Positions 49,458 through 59,309 are shown, numbered from the stretch's first letter. The stretch is 64,000 nucleotides of DNA from Trichomonas vaginalis G3 (GCF_026262505.1 NC_067204.1:1054001-1118000), one strand, 5' to 3'. Translations and numbers: made by a program. Notes: generated by a model from the sequence alone, not told the origin.

Positions 49458-49898
49458 GAGAAGACTCCTCCTCAGATTATCCTCAGACTCCTCCTCAGAT
49501 TATCCTCAAACTCCTCAGACTACTCCTCAAACTACTCCTCAGATTATCCTCAACCTCCTCCTCAGATTATCCTCAAACTCCTCAGACTACTCCTCAAACT
49601 ACTCCTCAGATTATCCTCAACCTCCTCAGATTATCCTCAAACTCCTCAGACTACTCCTCAAACTCCTCAGATTATCCTCAAACTCCTCAGATTATCCTCA
49701 AACTCCTCAGATTATCCTCAAACTCCTCAGACTACTCCTCAAACTCCTCAAATTATCCTCAGACAACTCCTGAAACTACTCCTCGGTCTAATCCTCAAAC
49801 TCCTCAGACTACTCCTCAAACTCCTCAGATTATCATCAAACTCCTCAAACTACTCCTCGGTCTAATCCTCAGACTCCTCCTCAGATTATCCTCAGATT
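49458..49898. repeat. 11-12-bp pyrimidine-rich satellite, right part
   Basis: Same units as at 47831-48368, with many CTCAAACTCCTCAGACTACT combinations. The 165-codon frame here is a product of the repeat. Confidence 0.9.
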
Positions 49899-50113
49899 AT
49901 CACTTTACATATATATATCGATAACTAAATAATTACTTATTATACTTTCTTTATTTTTTTTTAATTTTAAAATAATATTAATATATCTTTCTACGTTTAA
50001 TGATGAAAAGAGAAAGAGGAGTAAAAAGAGGAAAGAGAAAAGAAAGAGAGAGAGAGAAAAAAAAGAGAAAGAAAGAAAAAGGACGGTGATAATTTTGTAT
50101 TGTTTTGTTATTC

Positions 50114-50150
50114 GGCCGAATGGCGGGTACGAAGTACCCGCCATTCGGCC
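50114..50150. repeat. Perfect 17-bp palindrome near hAT-like right end
   Basis: GGCCGAATGGCGGGTAC, a 3-base loop GAA, then the exact complement. About 60 bp inside the element's right terminus and much more GC-rich than its surroundings. Confidence 0.9.
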
Positions 50151-50275
50151 CCAAAAATGGCGTATTATTCTATTTTTAAACGGTCATGGCGTAAAACCGT
50201 CGCATCCCTAGTGGGAGCCACCGGAGGCGCGGGCGGCGCCGCTGGCGCCAAAAAAGTAGCGCCCATCGTGCCATG

Positions 50276-50731
50276 TATATGTCTATATCACGGTATATAA
50301 TATCCAATGAAGATTTATAAAAAAAAGTTGTCTCGACTTTTCAATGCTTGAAATTAAGGTTCCATTAAAATTAAGTTAATCATTGAGAGTTATGATATGT
50401 TTTCATATTTCTTCGGACGGTTTCAGCGAATTGAGCCTGTGATCAATACTCTGAAAAATCCGGGAAAACTCGTCAAATCAACCAATATCAAAACAAGTTT
50501 ATAATTTGATTTAACACCCACTCAATTTTGTTAATCGATTATTTGAAAATTATAATTTGAATTGACTTTTGAATTAAAGCTGTTACCAATAATCAGTGCA
50601 ACCATAATCATCCGTAGCAATTTTAATTGAATTCGTCCAAAATTTAGTTAATAATCGAATTTAGGAGTTGATTTTTTTTAATCGTAATCTTATTCTGAAA
50701 TAAAATATTCAAACAAAAATATTTTAATTGA
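50276..50731. other. Kinase leader region, no gene
   Basis: AT-rich spacer between the nested element and kinase K6. Nothing recognised. Confidence 0.45.
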
Positions 50732-51694
50732 ATGGAAATCGGAATTGATGATGAGGAAAGGGACTTTTTAAGGAAACAAGGACTAATTATCACTGCTGTA
50801 ATAGCACAAGGTGGCTTTGGCATTATTCTGAAAGTGTATTCTACATTATATAAAACAGAATTTGCAATGAAAAAAGTTCCCGAAACCAGCTTTGATTTCA
50901 AAGAAATTGAATGCATTAAATCTATTGATGATCCTAGAATTGTTTCTTTGTATAATTATTTTCATTATAAAGGCTTTTATTACATGTTAATGGAATATTG
51001 CATCACAGATTTAGAGCGTATAGTTCGTGATGGATCTAGAATATCAAGATAAGAAATGTTTAAATACATCCAAGGTATTGTTTTATCAGTCAAAGCTTGT
51101 CATGATCGAAACATTGCGCATTGTGATATAAAACCAAGCAATTTCATGCTTGATCAATATGGACGAGTAAAGGTGGGCAACTTTGGTCTTGCGACTTTGT
51201 TATTAGTTGATGATGAGAACAAAAAAATAAAAGGCACAAGATATTTCATGGCTCCAGAAGTTATAACTCAAAAAGAATACGACCTCATGAAGGCGGATAT
51301 ATGGGCTATTGGCGTTACATTATATTATCTTACAACTCTTACTTATCCATTTTATGCAACGGATCAAGATTCTTTGTTTTCATTAATTATAAAAGGTAAT
51401 TACCGTATTGATCGTGTTCCGGATTCAATGCTCCGTCAAGTGATACTAAAATGCCTTGAAACAAATCCAAATGACCGACCAACAGTTGACCAGTTAATTG
51501 AGATGCCATACTTTAAACGTGGATCAACACCGTCAGAAAAAGTTCTCAGTCAAGCTGCATCAAAGATTATCAAACCGCGTGTGTCATCTAGGAAACCAAA
51601 GCATTATAGATCTGGGGTTTTCTCCCCATCAGAAAATCAAAGAGTTGTGTCATATCTTGAAATGCTTAAGTCAAATGATAACCTTATTGTTTAA
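50732..51694 (+). pseudogene. Kinase K6 with one in-frame stop, NFG motif
   Basis: The frame is that of a full-length family member (320 coding positions) but has a TAA at 51050-51052, where relatives have a codon such as CAA before the helix MFKYIQ. Upstream are AQGGFG and Lys47 (EFAMKK); downstream are HCDIKPSN, NFG in place of DFG (VGNFGLA) and MAPE. The tail has IIKPRVSSRKPK, the shared tail motif. The two halves could otherwise be translated without a frame change, so this is a recent nonsense allele or a sequencing error. The NFG change means it may have been a pseudokinase already. Confidence 0.85.
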
Positions 51695-52065
51695 CAATCT
51701 TAAGTTTTTTATCCCAAAAATGTTTTCGGAAAAAGCTATGGCTGAATATGTTGTTTGTAATTATTTATAAACCAATGCGAATTATTTTTTATCAAATGAA
51801 TTTTCGAAATATGACAATTCAAAAATATGGTCTAGAAATTATTTAAGTCTCTCAAGAAAGGATAACATTCAATATCAAAATTTCTACAAAATACCAACAA
51901 TTAGAGATTAAATTGAAATAATGCTTGTAATTATTTACAAACCAATGCTGGAATAATGAATTAGTCCATGATAATCAATATTCCATGAAAAATGACTTGA
52001 ATGACACTTTTCAATGACATCCCTTGTAATTGATTGATTTATTTGAAGTTGTCCATTCAATTTTT
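51695..52065. other. Intergenic, no gene seen
   Basis: AT-rich; a GTAATTATTTATAAACCAATGC-like phrase (shown here in part) repeats once near 51755 and 51930. Confidence 0.4.
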
Positions 52066-52215
52066 TTAAGGGTGCGCGGGAGACGATAAGTCACCCTCAG
52101 AAAAGCACTTTTAAGGTTAATATATTGGATGCTTCGAAACTTTCCATTCCACACATTGCAACACGATTAAGGTTAATTTTGAGTAGTTTACATATCGTCG
52201 CCTGGGCACCCTTAA
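52066..52215. mobile_element. 150-bp MITE-like element in TTAA
   Basis: Ends TTAAGGGTGCGCGGGAGACG and, read from the right, TTAAGGGTGCCCAGGCGACG: about 25 bp inverted with 4-5 mismatches. TTAA at both outer edges fits a piggyBac-type target, but TTAA could belong to the repeat itself. Non-coding. Confidence 0.65.
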
Positions 52216-52304
52216 ATGAAATTATACACCAGAAAATATATGAAATTATAATATTATTATAGCTTTTCAATATATATTAAAAAATTCTATTTAAAATAAT
52301 CGTT

Positions 52305-52311
52305 TCAATTA
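52305..52311 (+). promoter_or_regulatory. Initiator-like TCAATTA
   Basis: Nine bases before the ATG at 52320. Confidence 0.4.
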
Positions 52312-52319
52312 TTTTTCTT

Positions 52320-53267
52320 ATGAACGATGTGCCATCAAATATCAATAACGAAAGTGAATTTTTAAATTATCTCGGCCTTCAGTATCAAGATGTTATTACA
52401 CAACTTGGAGATGGTGTTATTTATATGGTTTTTTCCAGGCAGTATAAAATCAGTTTTGCATTGAAGTCAATACCTCAAACAAAATTCAATACATCGGAAA
52501 TTGATTGCTTTCAACTCTTGGATGATCCAAATATCGTTAATTTATATCAGTATTTCAGTTTCAACGGAAAAGTTTATTTACTTATGGAGTATTGTACAAA
52601 TGACTTAGACAGATATTTGCGGAATAAACCTCGTTTATCAAGTGAAGATCAATTGACTCTTGTTTTTAGTGTTGCTCGCGCTGTAAAAGCTTGCCATGAT
52701 AAAGGAATAGCTCATTCTGATATTAAACCTTCTAATTTTTTGATAGATCAACATGGAAGACTTAAGATTAATGACTTTGGTAATGCCCAAATTGTTTCAC
52801 CCGATCAAAGATCAAATTATTTCAACGGAACTAAAAATTTTCAAGCCCCAGAAATCTGGAAGCATGAATTCTATGATCCGTATAAAGCTGATATTTGGTC
52901 TCTCGGCGTAACATTCTATATAATAGCCACTGGTAACCATCCATTTTCATTATTTGACAATGAGCAGATGAAAGGTCAAATACTAGCAGGGTCATTTAAT
53001 GAATCTCGCATAGGTGATCCATGCATGAGGCAATTGATTAAGCTTTGCCTTGATATAAACCCAGATAACCGCCCTGACATCGATACAATAATCAACCTTC
53101 CTATGTTTAATGTGGCACAGCTTCGAGCACAAGAAAATATTAAATTGAGTAAGAATGATCCCTTAAACAAGACTCATTTAATAATTGTGAAACCAAGAGT
53201 GGGGAGAATAAAGACAAACTCACTCAAGTCACCTCAGTCAATGACATATTTGCCAAAAGTTCTTTAG
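52320..53267 (+). CDS. Kinase K7, degenerate Gly loop
   Basis: 315 residues. ATP Lys49 (SFALKS), HSDIKPSN, DFG (NDFGNA) and APE (QAPEIW) are present, but the Gly loop reads QLGDGVIY with only two Gly and no aromatic at the tip. Catalysis is possible but nucleotide binding may be altered. The tail has IIVKPRVGRIKTN. The gene lies ~100 bp after the MITE-like element and is transcribed in line with the rest of the cluster. Confidence 0.88.
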   Translation: MNDVPSNINNESEFLNYLGLQYQDVITQLGDGVIYMVFSRQYKISFALKSIPQTKFNTSEIDCFQLLDDPNIVNLYQYFSFNGKVYLLMEYCTNDLDRYLRNKPRLSSEDQLTLVFSVARAVKACHDKGIAHSDIKPSNFLIDQHGRLKINDFGNAQIVSPDQRSNYFNGTKNFQAPEIWKHEFYDPYKADIWSLGVTFYIIATGNHPFSLFDNEQMKGQILAGSFNESRIGDPCMRQLIKLCLDINPDNRPDIDTIINLPMFNVAQLRAQENIKLSKNDPLNKTHLIIVKPRVGRIKTNSLKSPQSMTYLPKVL

Positions 53268-53963
53268 ATTTAAAATTTTGTTCAATTTGTTTGGTTTTTG
53301 CTGTTTGTTTAAAACATATGCAAAATGAAATGGAAGAAATATATGTTTTGTAAGACTCTCTTTGTGATGCATATAATTTATTATATAAATTTTATATTAA
53401 TAAAAGTAAATTTATAAGTTTGTTAATTTTGATAATGTCTTCTGTTTCATATTATATTTTCGAGGTATTGAATGAAATTTCAAAAGTTTTAAATTTGATT
53501 TTTCTCCATGGAATTTGAATACATGGAGAGCATTCATTAATGGTTATGAAAGTGGTGTAATAAAAAATTAAATTAAATTAAATTCAAAAAAAACTTACCT
53601 CAAAAGTCGTCATCTTTTGAGAACTCAATTGAAATATTGACTATTATAAATGGTCGAACAAATATTAAATAAATAGGAATAACGTATTAATGCTGTTCAA
53701 TAAGACATTGAAAATAAAAATTCAAGAATTTATTTATCCAACTGATGGATATGATAATAAAAACATTTTTCATTTTCGATAAAATGGCGAAAATTTTGGG
53801 AAATTGAAAGAGATTTTTTTTAAAATTGAATTATTCTAAATTGAATTTTCAAAATTTTATGATAGTTTCATAAAACAATATTTTTTGACATATATATTTG
53901 TTTTCTCAAAAACAATACCAAAAACCTCAATTTTCCTTTCAAAATAATTTTGCAAGATATCTC
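53268..53963. other. Intergenic, no gene seen
   Basis: AT-rich spacer. The open frame continues upstream of the next kinase to 53898 but starts at TTG, so I did not use it. Confidence 0.45.
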
Positions 53964-54914
53964 ATGGAACCTGAAGAAGAGGAATTCTTTTTAAAACATA
54001 ATTTAGAATGCCTTGATGTAATAGCAATTGGGGGATATGGAATAATTTACCTTGTCTACTCACATCTTTATAAAACAAAATTTGCAATGAAAATGATAAC
54101 CAAAGAAGATTTTAAACCGATAGAAATTCAATGTCTGATGTCAATTGATGATCCTCATATTATCCGACTTTACCAGCACTTTAAGTTTAATGATTCAATT
54201 TATTTATTGATGGAATATTGTCCAACAGATTTAGAGAAAATGCTAATAAATTCCAAGTCAATATCCCATGATGATATGATGCGATATATCCAGGATGTAA
54301 TACTTTGTGTTAGAGCTTGCCATCAACATAATATTGCCCATTGTGATATTAAACCCGGAAACTTTTTAATTGATAGTTATGGACGAATTAAAATAACAGA
54401 CTTCGGGATGTCTATAATTCACAAACAGTCTCAAAACTATAAATCTTACCGAGGAACCAGATTGTGCATGGCTCCTGAAATAATGAAAAAACAAGAATAT
54501 AACCCAATCAAGGCTGATATCTGGGCTCTTGGTGTTACAATTTATTTCATGGCTACCAAGCGTTATCCATTTTCAGCAGATTGCATTGAAGAAAAAATTA
54601 TTCAGTGCCGATATGATGAGTCATTAGTTTCTGATCCACTTCTCAGACAAGTGATCCAATCGTGCTTAAATGTTGATCCAGAACTCAGATTTTCTGAAGA
54701 TCAGCTTCTATCATTACCTTACTTTCAAAGCAATATCGATGAAAAGGGTGAAAATAAATCAATTAGAATATCTAAAACAAGAACCAATTTGAAAATGATC
54801 ATTAAGACACCGTATAGAGGCACATTAAAGAGATATGCAGCAAAATCTTTTGTTGTGAATTCAAAGCAAGATTGTCTTAGTCTTTCTAACAAAAGAATTA
54901 TTTCAAAAATATAG
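53964..54914 (+). CDS. Ser/Thr kinase K8, catalytic residues intact
   Basis: The ATG at 53964 gives MEPEEEEFFLKHNLE (316 residues), which lines up with K11 and K12. Gly loop IGGYGI (22-27), Lys43 (KFAMK), HCDIKPGN, DFG in ITDFGMS and APE in MAPEIM are all kept, so it is likely active. The basic tail has MIIKTPYRGTLKRYAAKSF, a variant of the family tail motif followed by more basic residues. The hairpin-array element lies ~135 bp downstream. Confidence 0.9.
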   Translation: MEPEEEEFFLKHNLECLDVIAIGGYGIIYLVYSHLYKTKFAMKMITKEDFKPIEIQCLMSIDDPHIIRLYQHFKFNDSIYLLMEYCPTDLEKMLINSKSISHDDMMRYIQDVILCVRACHQHNIAHCDIKPGNFLIDSYGRIKITDFGMSIIHKQSQNYKSYRGTRLCMAPEIMKKQEYNPIKADIWALGVTIYFMATKRYPFSADCIEEKIIQCRYDESLVSDPLLRQVIQSCLNVDPELRFSEDQLLSLPYFQSNIDEKGENKSIRISKTRTNLKMIIKTPYRGTLKRYAAKSFVVNSKQDCLSLSNKRIISKI

Positions 54915-55467
54915 ATCGATTTGAATCTAGCATTATATTTTCACTTTGTTTGTAAATATTAAAATCTCGCTATTAGTAACTAATGATAAAAGGATTAAAT
55001 TACTGAAAATACAGGAATATTTTTACATTGCATAAAACAGATGACATAATTGTTGCATGCTAAGTAGTGTCAACGATAGAAATTGAGATCCTATTAATTG
55101 TCGAGGAAGTACGATTATTTTTTGGGCGAAAAAGTATCTTAAAATATGATTATTAATATGCTTTTAAAATAAAAAATTTGAAAGTTAATTTGAGATTCTC
55201 ATATAATTTTTTGAATGAAAAAAATAAATATAGTCTATATGAGTTTTTGAATAATCACACTTGAGATATATCTAAAAAATAATTAAAAATAGAGTTTGAG
55301 AAGACTTTTCAAGGTGTAATGAAAAGTGTGATATAGAAAATAATTATAGATATTTTAATTTTATATATTGTGCTAAGCATTATATTAAATTTTTAGGAAA
55401 AACACTTTTCATAAGTATTCAATATTTGAAAATACGCTCCAAAAAAGAATAGATTCTTTTATATTCG

Positions 55468-56391
55468 CTTATATAAAAGGAGACTCTCTATCAGATGCGA
55501 ATGCCTGAATTCAGCACCTCTGATAGAGAGTTTCCTCTTATATAAGCAAATCTTTTTCATTCGTTTTTGTTAATATAAAAATCAAAATCTACCAATATGA
55601 GAAATTAAACCCTGCGAGGCACCAGTCTAGAACTGGCACTTCGCAGGGTTGAATTTCTCTTGACAAAATACAATAATCAAATGCTCCAAAGTTTTCAAAT
55701 TTTTATTAGGAATAGGAGCCTACAAAGCACTGATTATATATCAGTGCCTGGTAGGCTCCTATTCCTTCTCTAAATGGGAGAAATTTTGTTTGAATAAGAT
55801 AACATGCGAACAAAGTTTCTCCCATTTAGAGTGGGATTTGGAGGGTGGGAGGTACATAGATAGACTATGTATCTCTCACCCTTCAATTCCCTCGGGAAAG
55901 TTCGAAAACTCGGTCGCAATCAGATGCAATTGCGACCGAGTTTTCGAACTTTCTATTAGGAATAGGAGCCTACAAAGCACTGATTATATATCAGTGCCTG
56001 GTAGGCTCCTATTCCTTCTCTAAATGGGAGAAATTTTGTTTGAATAAGATAACATGCGAACAAAGTTTCTCCCATTTAGAGTGGGATTTGGAGGGTGGGA
56101 AGTACATAGATAGACTATGTATCTCTCACCCTCCAATTCCCTCGGGAAAGTTCGAAAACTTTGGTGCAATCAGCAACGATTGCACCAAAGTTTTTGCGTT
56201 TAATTGAAGGAATTGCTCTTTATGATATATACAGTTACAATGCATATATCATAAGGAGCAATTCCTTCCAGATATCTGGCAAACTTGCTCGCAATGGTTC
56301 ACAATTGCGAACAAGTTTTGTCATTTGTCAAGAGAAATTAAACCCTGCGAAGCGCCAGTTCTAGACTGGCACCTCGCAGGGTTTAATTTCT
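55468..56391. repeat. Array 2 of about 13 short hairpins
   Basis: Hairpins at about 55468-55546, 55599-55659, 55708-55766, 55771-55829, 55834-55891, 55894-55953, the same four again ~250 bp later (the last one altered), then 56204-56271, 56276-56322 and 56331-56391. The second and last hairpins carry the same CCCTGCGA stem. Loops are short. Confidence 0.88.
55704..56160. repeat. 250-bp tandem duplication of four hairpins
   Basis: The segment from ATTAGGAATAGGAGCC is repeated at 55954 with very few changes, so one four-hairpin cassette was duplicated recently. The copies diverge at the fourth hairpin, where the inner stem and loop have been replaced. Confidence 0.85.
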
Positions 56392-56785
56392 CATATTGGT
56401 AGATTTTGATGTTTCCTTTTATATAAGCAAATATAAGAGAATCTATTTTTTTGGAGCGTATTCTCAAATATTGAATACTTATGAAAAGTGTTTTTTCTAA
56501 AAATCTCAGAATATATTTCCAATAGTAAAATAAATAAGATATTTAAATTTATTTTTAAATGCTTTTTTTTATATGAGATTCTCAAAAGTTATATCAAAAG
56601 TCTGTTTTTTCTAAAATCTAATATCATAATCTATTTCTCATTTTAAGTACATCTTAATTCATTTTATTTTCTATATTTTTTCAATATTTTTGAGGGAATT
56701 GTGTTGCTTCCCCGACGATAAAATTGAGAGGTTTACACATTGACACTACTTAGCATGCAACAATTTAATAAATATATTAAAATTC

Positions 56786-56863
56786 AGAACAATAGTTTTC
56801 TCACAAAAGTACACTTTGTTTACATTTCCTTGAATGGAAATTTTATGAGAAAACTATTGTTCT
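56786..56863. repeat. 18-bp inverted repeat covering the start codon of K9
   Basis: AGAACAATAGTTTTCTCA and its exact complement are separated by ~42 bases. The right arm begins one base inside the ATG at 56845. Confidence 0.85.
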
Positions 56864-57717
56864 TTCATAACCACAGCTTAGAATATGATTCTACCATTGG
56901 ACACGGTGGTTACGGAACGATCTATAAGGTTTATTCTAGTAAATACCAAACATTTTTTGCTTTGAAGCAGATCCCCGAAGAACAGTTCAATGAAGCCGAG
57001 GTTGAATGCTTGAAATCCATTGATGATCCTCGAATTGTTAATCTCTACAAATATTACAGCTTCAACCACTCAATTTATCTTCTTATGGAGTATTGCCCGA
57101 GCGACTTATATCATTTTATACGAGATAAACCAAATCTGTCACAATCCGAAATTATCAGGCTTATTCACGAAGCAGTCCTCTGTGTCAAAAGCTGCCACGA
57201 CAGAGGTATTTCACATTGTGATATCAAGCCTTCCAACTTTTTAGTGGACAAGTACGGTCGCATTAAGATATGTGCTTTTGGCCTATCTTCAATCTGTTCC
57301 TCAACCGAATTACGCCACGATTTTAAAGGAACAAAAGTTTTTCTTTCCCCAGAAATCGTAAAGCGTGTTGATTACAACCCGTTTTCATCAGATATTTGGT
57401 CACTTGGAGTAACATTGTTCTATATTGCAACACGTTCTCTTCCATTTGCAAATTACAATTCAAAAATTCTTTCAGAGAGAATTTGCAACGGAATTTATGA
57501 TGCATCACGTATTACTAACCCAGAGATTCGTGATATCGTTGCAAAATGTCTCACAATTAACCCAGAAATGAGGCCCTCTTGCACTGATCTCGTTAATTTT
57601 CCATTTTTCTCTAACTTATCTAACAAGCGCATGGATCTCCGCATATCAAAATCTATCCGCAGTAATCCAGTGATCATAAGACCTAAGATTGACGTCAGAA
57701 AGACTATTTCGACATAA
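56845..57717 (+). CDS. Kinase-like protein K9, AFG in place of DFG
   Basis: The in-frame ATG at 56845 gives MRKLLFFHNHSLEYDS (290 residues) and matches family N-termini; the longer frame from 56740 overlaps the transposon end. Gly loop GHGGYGT, Lys41 (FFALK), HCDIKPSN and SPE (for APE) are visible. The metal-binding Asp of DFG is Ala (ICAFGLS), so it is a candidate pseudokinase. The tail has VIIRPKIDVRKT. The start codon lies in a potential hairpin. Confidence 0.85.
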   Translation: MRKLLFFHNHSLEYDSTIGHGGYGTIYKVYSSKYQTFFALKQIPEEQFNEAEVECLKSIDDPRIVNLYKYYSFNHSIYLLMEYCPSDLYHFIRDKPNLSQSEIIRLIHEAVLCVKSCHDRGISHCDIKPSNFLVDKYGRIKICAFGLSSICSSTELRHDFKGTKVFLSPEIVKRVDYNPFSSDIWSLGVTLFYIATRSLPFANYNSKILSERICNGIYDASRITNPEIRDIVAKCLTINPEMRPSCTDLVNFPFFSNLSNKRMDLRISKSIRSNPVIIRPKIDVRKTIST

Positions 57718-58037
57718 TCATCCCTGGCATGGAAATCATTCGCAATTGTTAGACTGGTATTAGCAAATAGACAGTCTTCTCACTAGTTGTTTGCTTAGTT
57801 CTTTTCTATTTGTATTTATTTTTTGATTCCAAGTTTTATTTTTCTGCTTGTTTTCATTAAGTAAATATTTAAACACTGAGAAAGTTCTCAGTGTCTATCC
57901 CTAATTATATACATTTTTATGAAAGTATCAACCATGTTACGAAATCACTGATTTAAAAATTATACGCAAGATTTCGATGATGATCATGATAATAAATATA
58001 TTAAATTCAACAACTAATTTTTCATTGATTTTCATGG
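57718..58037. other. Intergenic, no gene seen
   Basis: AT-rich spacer before the truncated kinase. Confidence 0.45.
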
Positions 58038-58447
58038 TCTCCGATATCTGGGCTGTTGGTGTTACCCTATTTTATGTTATAACTCATTGCTTACCTTTCT
58101 TCTCAAAAGACAAATGCTGTTTAATTAGAAAGATTCAAAATGGCCAATTTATGGATGGATTAATTTTAAATCCTGAACTCAGAGACATAATCAAACTTTG
58201 CTTAACTGTCAATCCTTTGGATCGTCCAGCAATTAACCAATTACTTGATCACTCATATTTTAAAGTTCCTATTCAAGAGCAATCTTCTCTATTAAATCTG
58301 AAAAGAAAGTTTTTGGTGAAACAAAAAGAAATAATTGTACGCCCGGAAAACAAACGAAGAGCTTCATATGATTTTCGTTCGAGGGTGTTATTATCAGGTA
58401 AATTAGGTTCTGAATTCAATATTTCAAATCGTTTTATAGCTGTCTAA
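58038..58447 (+). pseudogene. Kinase K10, C-lobe fragment only
   Basis: Homology begins at SDIWAVGVTLFYVI, i.e. after APE; the N-lobe, catalytic loop and activation loop are gone, with no remnant upstream. The frame from 57977 includes ~20 unrelated codons. The rest (CLTVNPLDRPAINQLLDHSYF and the tail IIVRPENKRRASYD) is intact to the stop. A 5'-truncated duplicate. Confidence 0.85.
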
Positions 58448-59309
58448 TTTATTCAAATATTGTATATTTATTGTTTTACCTTTGCTGCATTTATGTTTGT
58501 TTGTAAACAATTATAATATGTTAATAATTATTTGAAAAAAATAATTGAAAATAATAAAGATTAGAATGGATATGATTGTCATGTTTAAGACACAATTTTA
58601 TCATATTATTTTAAACAAAAATTACTCATTTGTATAAGAATATCATTGAACAGATACAAAAAAAGCGTTAACCAAATACTTTCATAGAGGAAATATCAAA
58701 TAAACAATATTTGTCTTTAATTTCAAGCTATTGATTTGTTCAAGTTTATTACTCTTCAAAAAAAAAGTTCCAGAGCGTTCAATTTTTAGGAGTTGTTTCA
58801 TGTATCTATTTTGCCCTTCGAAGAACTTGTGAAGAAGCTGTCTAAATCATCATGTACTCAAGTAGACTTGCGTGTCCAGCAAATATATTTTCATTGAATA
58901 AAATCAATGCTGCAACCTTGAAAATTCGAAATTAGAGACAAAAAAAAATTGATTTCACAAAGGTACAAATATTCGACACTGGGAAACACTAGACGATCAG
59001 CATGGGTAAAATATCTAAATATATTTCACATCAAGTTGTTAATCCTTAAAAGCAATAGAAATGCATGAAGTAAAATTTTCAATATGTAATTTTCAATAAA
59101 GCTTCGATTTTCAGATAAGCTTTTCTCTCAATACACTTTTATTGAAAAATATATTATATACTTTCAAGTATGATATCAAGGGGAAAAGTTCGAAAATTGA
59201 GAAAACTTAATTCTATTGAAAATATTATTTCTAAAAGAATAATAATAATTTATGTTTTATAGAATGAAACAATAAAACGGGGATGAAAGATTCTAAAAAG
59301 CACGTTTTA
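58448..59309. other. Intergenic, no gene seen
   Basis: AT-rich spacer between K10 and K11. Nothing recognised. Confidence 0.5.

Larger units (their letters stand above)
47331..50210. mobile_element. 2.9-kb hAT-like non-autonomous element
   Basis: The termini TAGGGATGCG and CGCATCCCTA are perfect 10-bp inverted repeats. The 8-bp GTGGGAGC stands on both sides (47323-47330 and 50211-50218) and occurs once at the empty site in copy 1 of the host element. An 8-bp duplication plus TAGGG-type ends fits hAT. Many GGCG/CGCC words lie within ~400 bp of the left end, with a few near the right, as subterminal binding repeats would. No transposase is encoded; the body is satellite, a hairpin block and a purine tract (49997-50085). 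Confidence 0.85.
45133..50275. mobile_element. 1.0-kb CATGGCACG element, copy 3, carrying two insertions
   Basis: Ends CATGGCACGGCGGGCGC (left) and GCGCCCATCGTGCCATG (right), with TA outside both. It is in reverse orientation relative to copy 1. The span is 5143 bp, but removing the foldback element (45224-46475) and the hAT-like element (47331-50210 with one target copy) leaves about 1.0 kb, equal to the other copies. The inner conserved frame is at 46848-47123. Confidence 0.85.
55048..56766. mobile_element. 1.7-kb element with long degenerate inverted repeats and hairpin array
   Basis: The outer ends match as AATTGTTGCATGCTAAGTAG (left) and its complement on the right (TTGACACTACTTAGCATGCA). 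Similarity continues inward in patches to a strong inner pair around 55400-55470 and 56400-56500 (CACTTTTCATAAGTATTCAA, then CGCTCCAAAAAA). The centre is a hairpin array. No protein is encoded. A target duplication was not clear. The right end abuts kinase K9. Confidence 0.7.

Noticed and set aside
48142-49924. Open frames of 81 and 165 codons in the satellite
   Set aside because: They arise from the 11-12-bp pyrimidine-rich repeat and have no start context or domain; frames of this kind are expected in such satellites.
49997-50085. Purine-rich tract as a regulatory element
   Set aside because: It lies inside the hAT-like element and looks like simple-sequence drift; nothing ties it to a gene.
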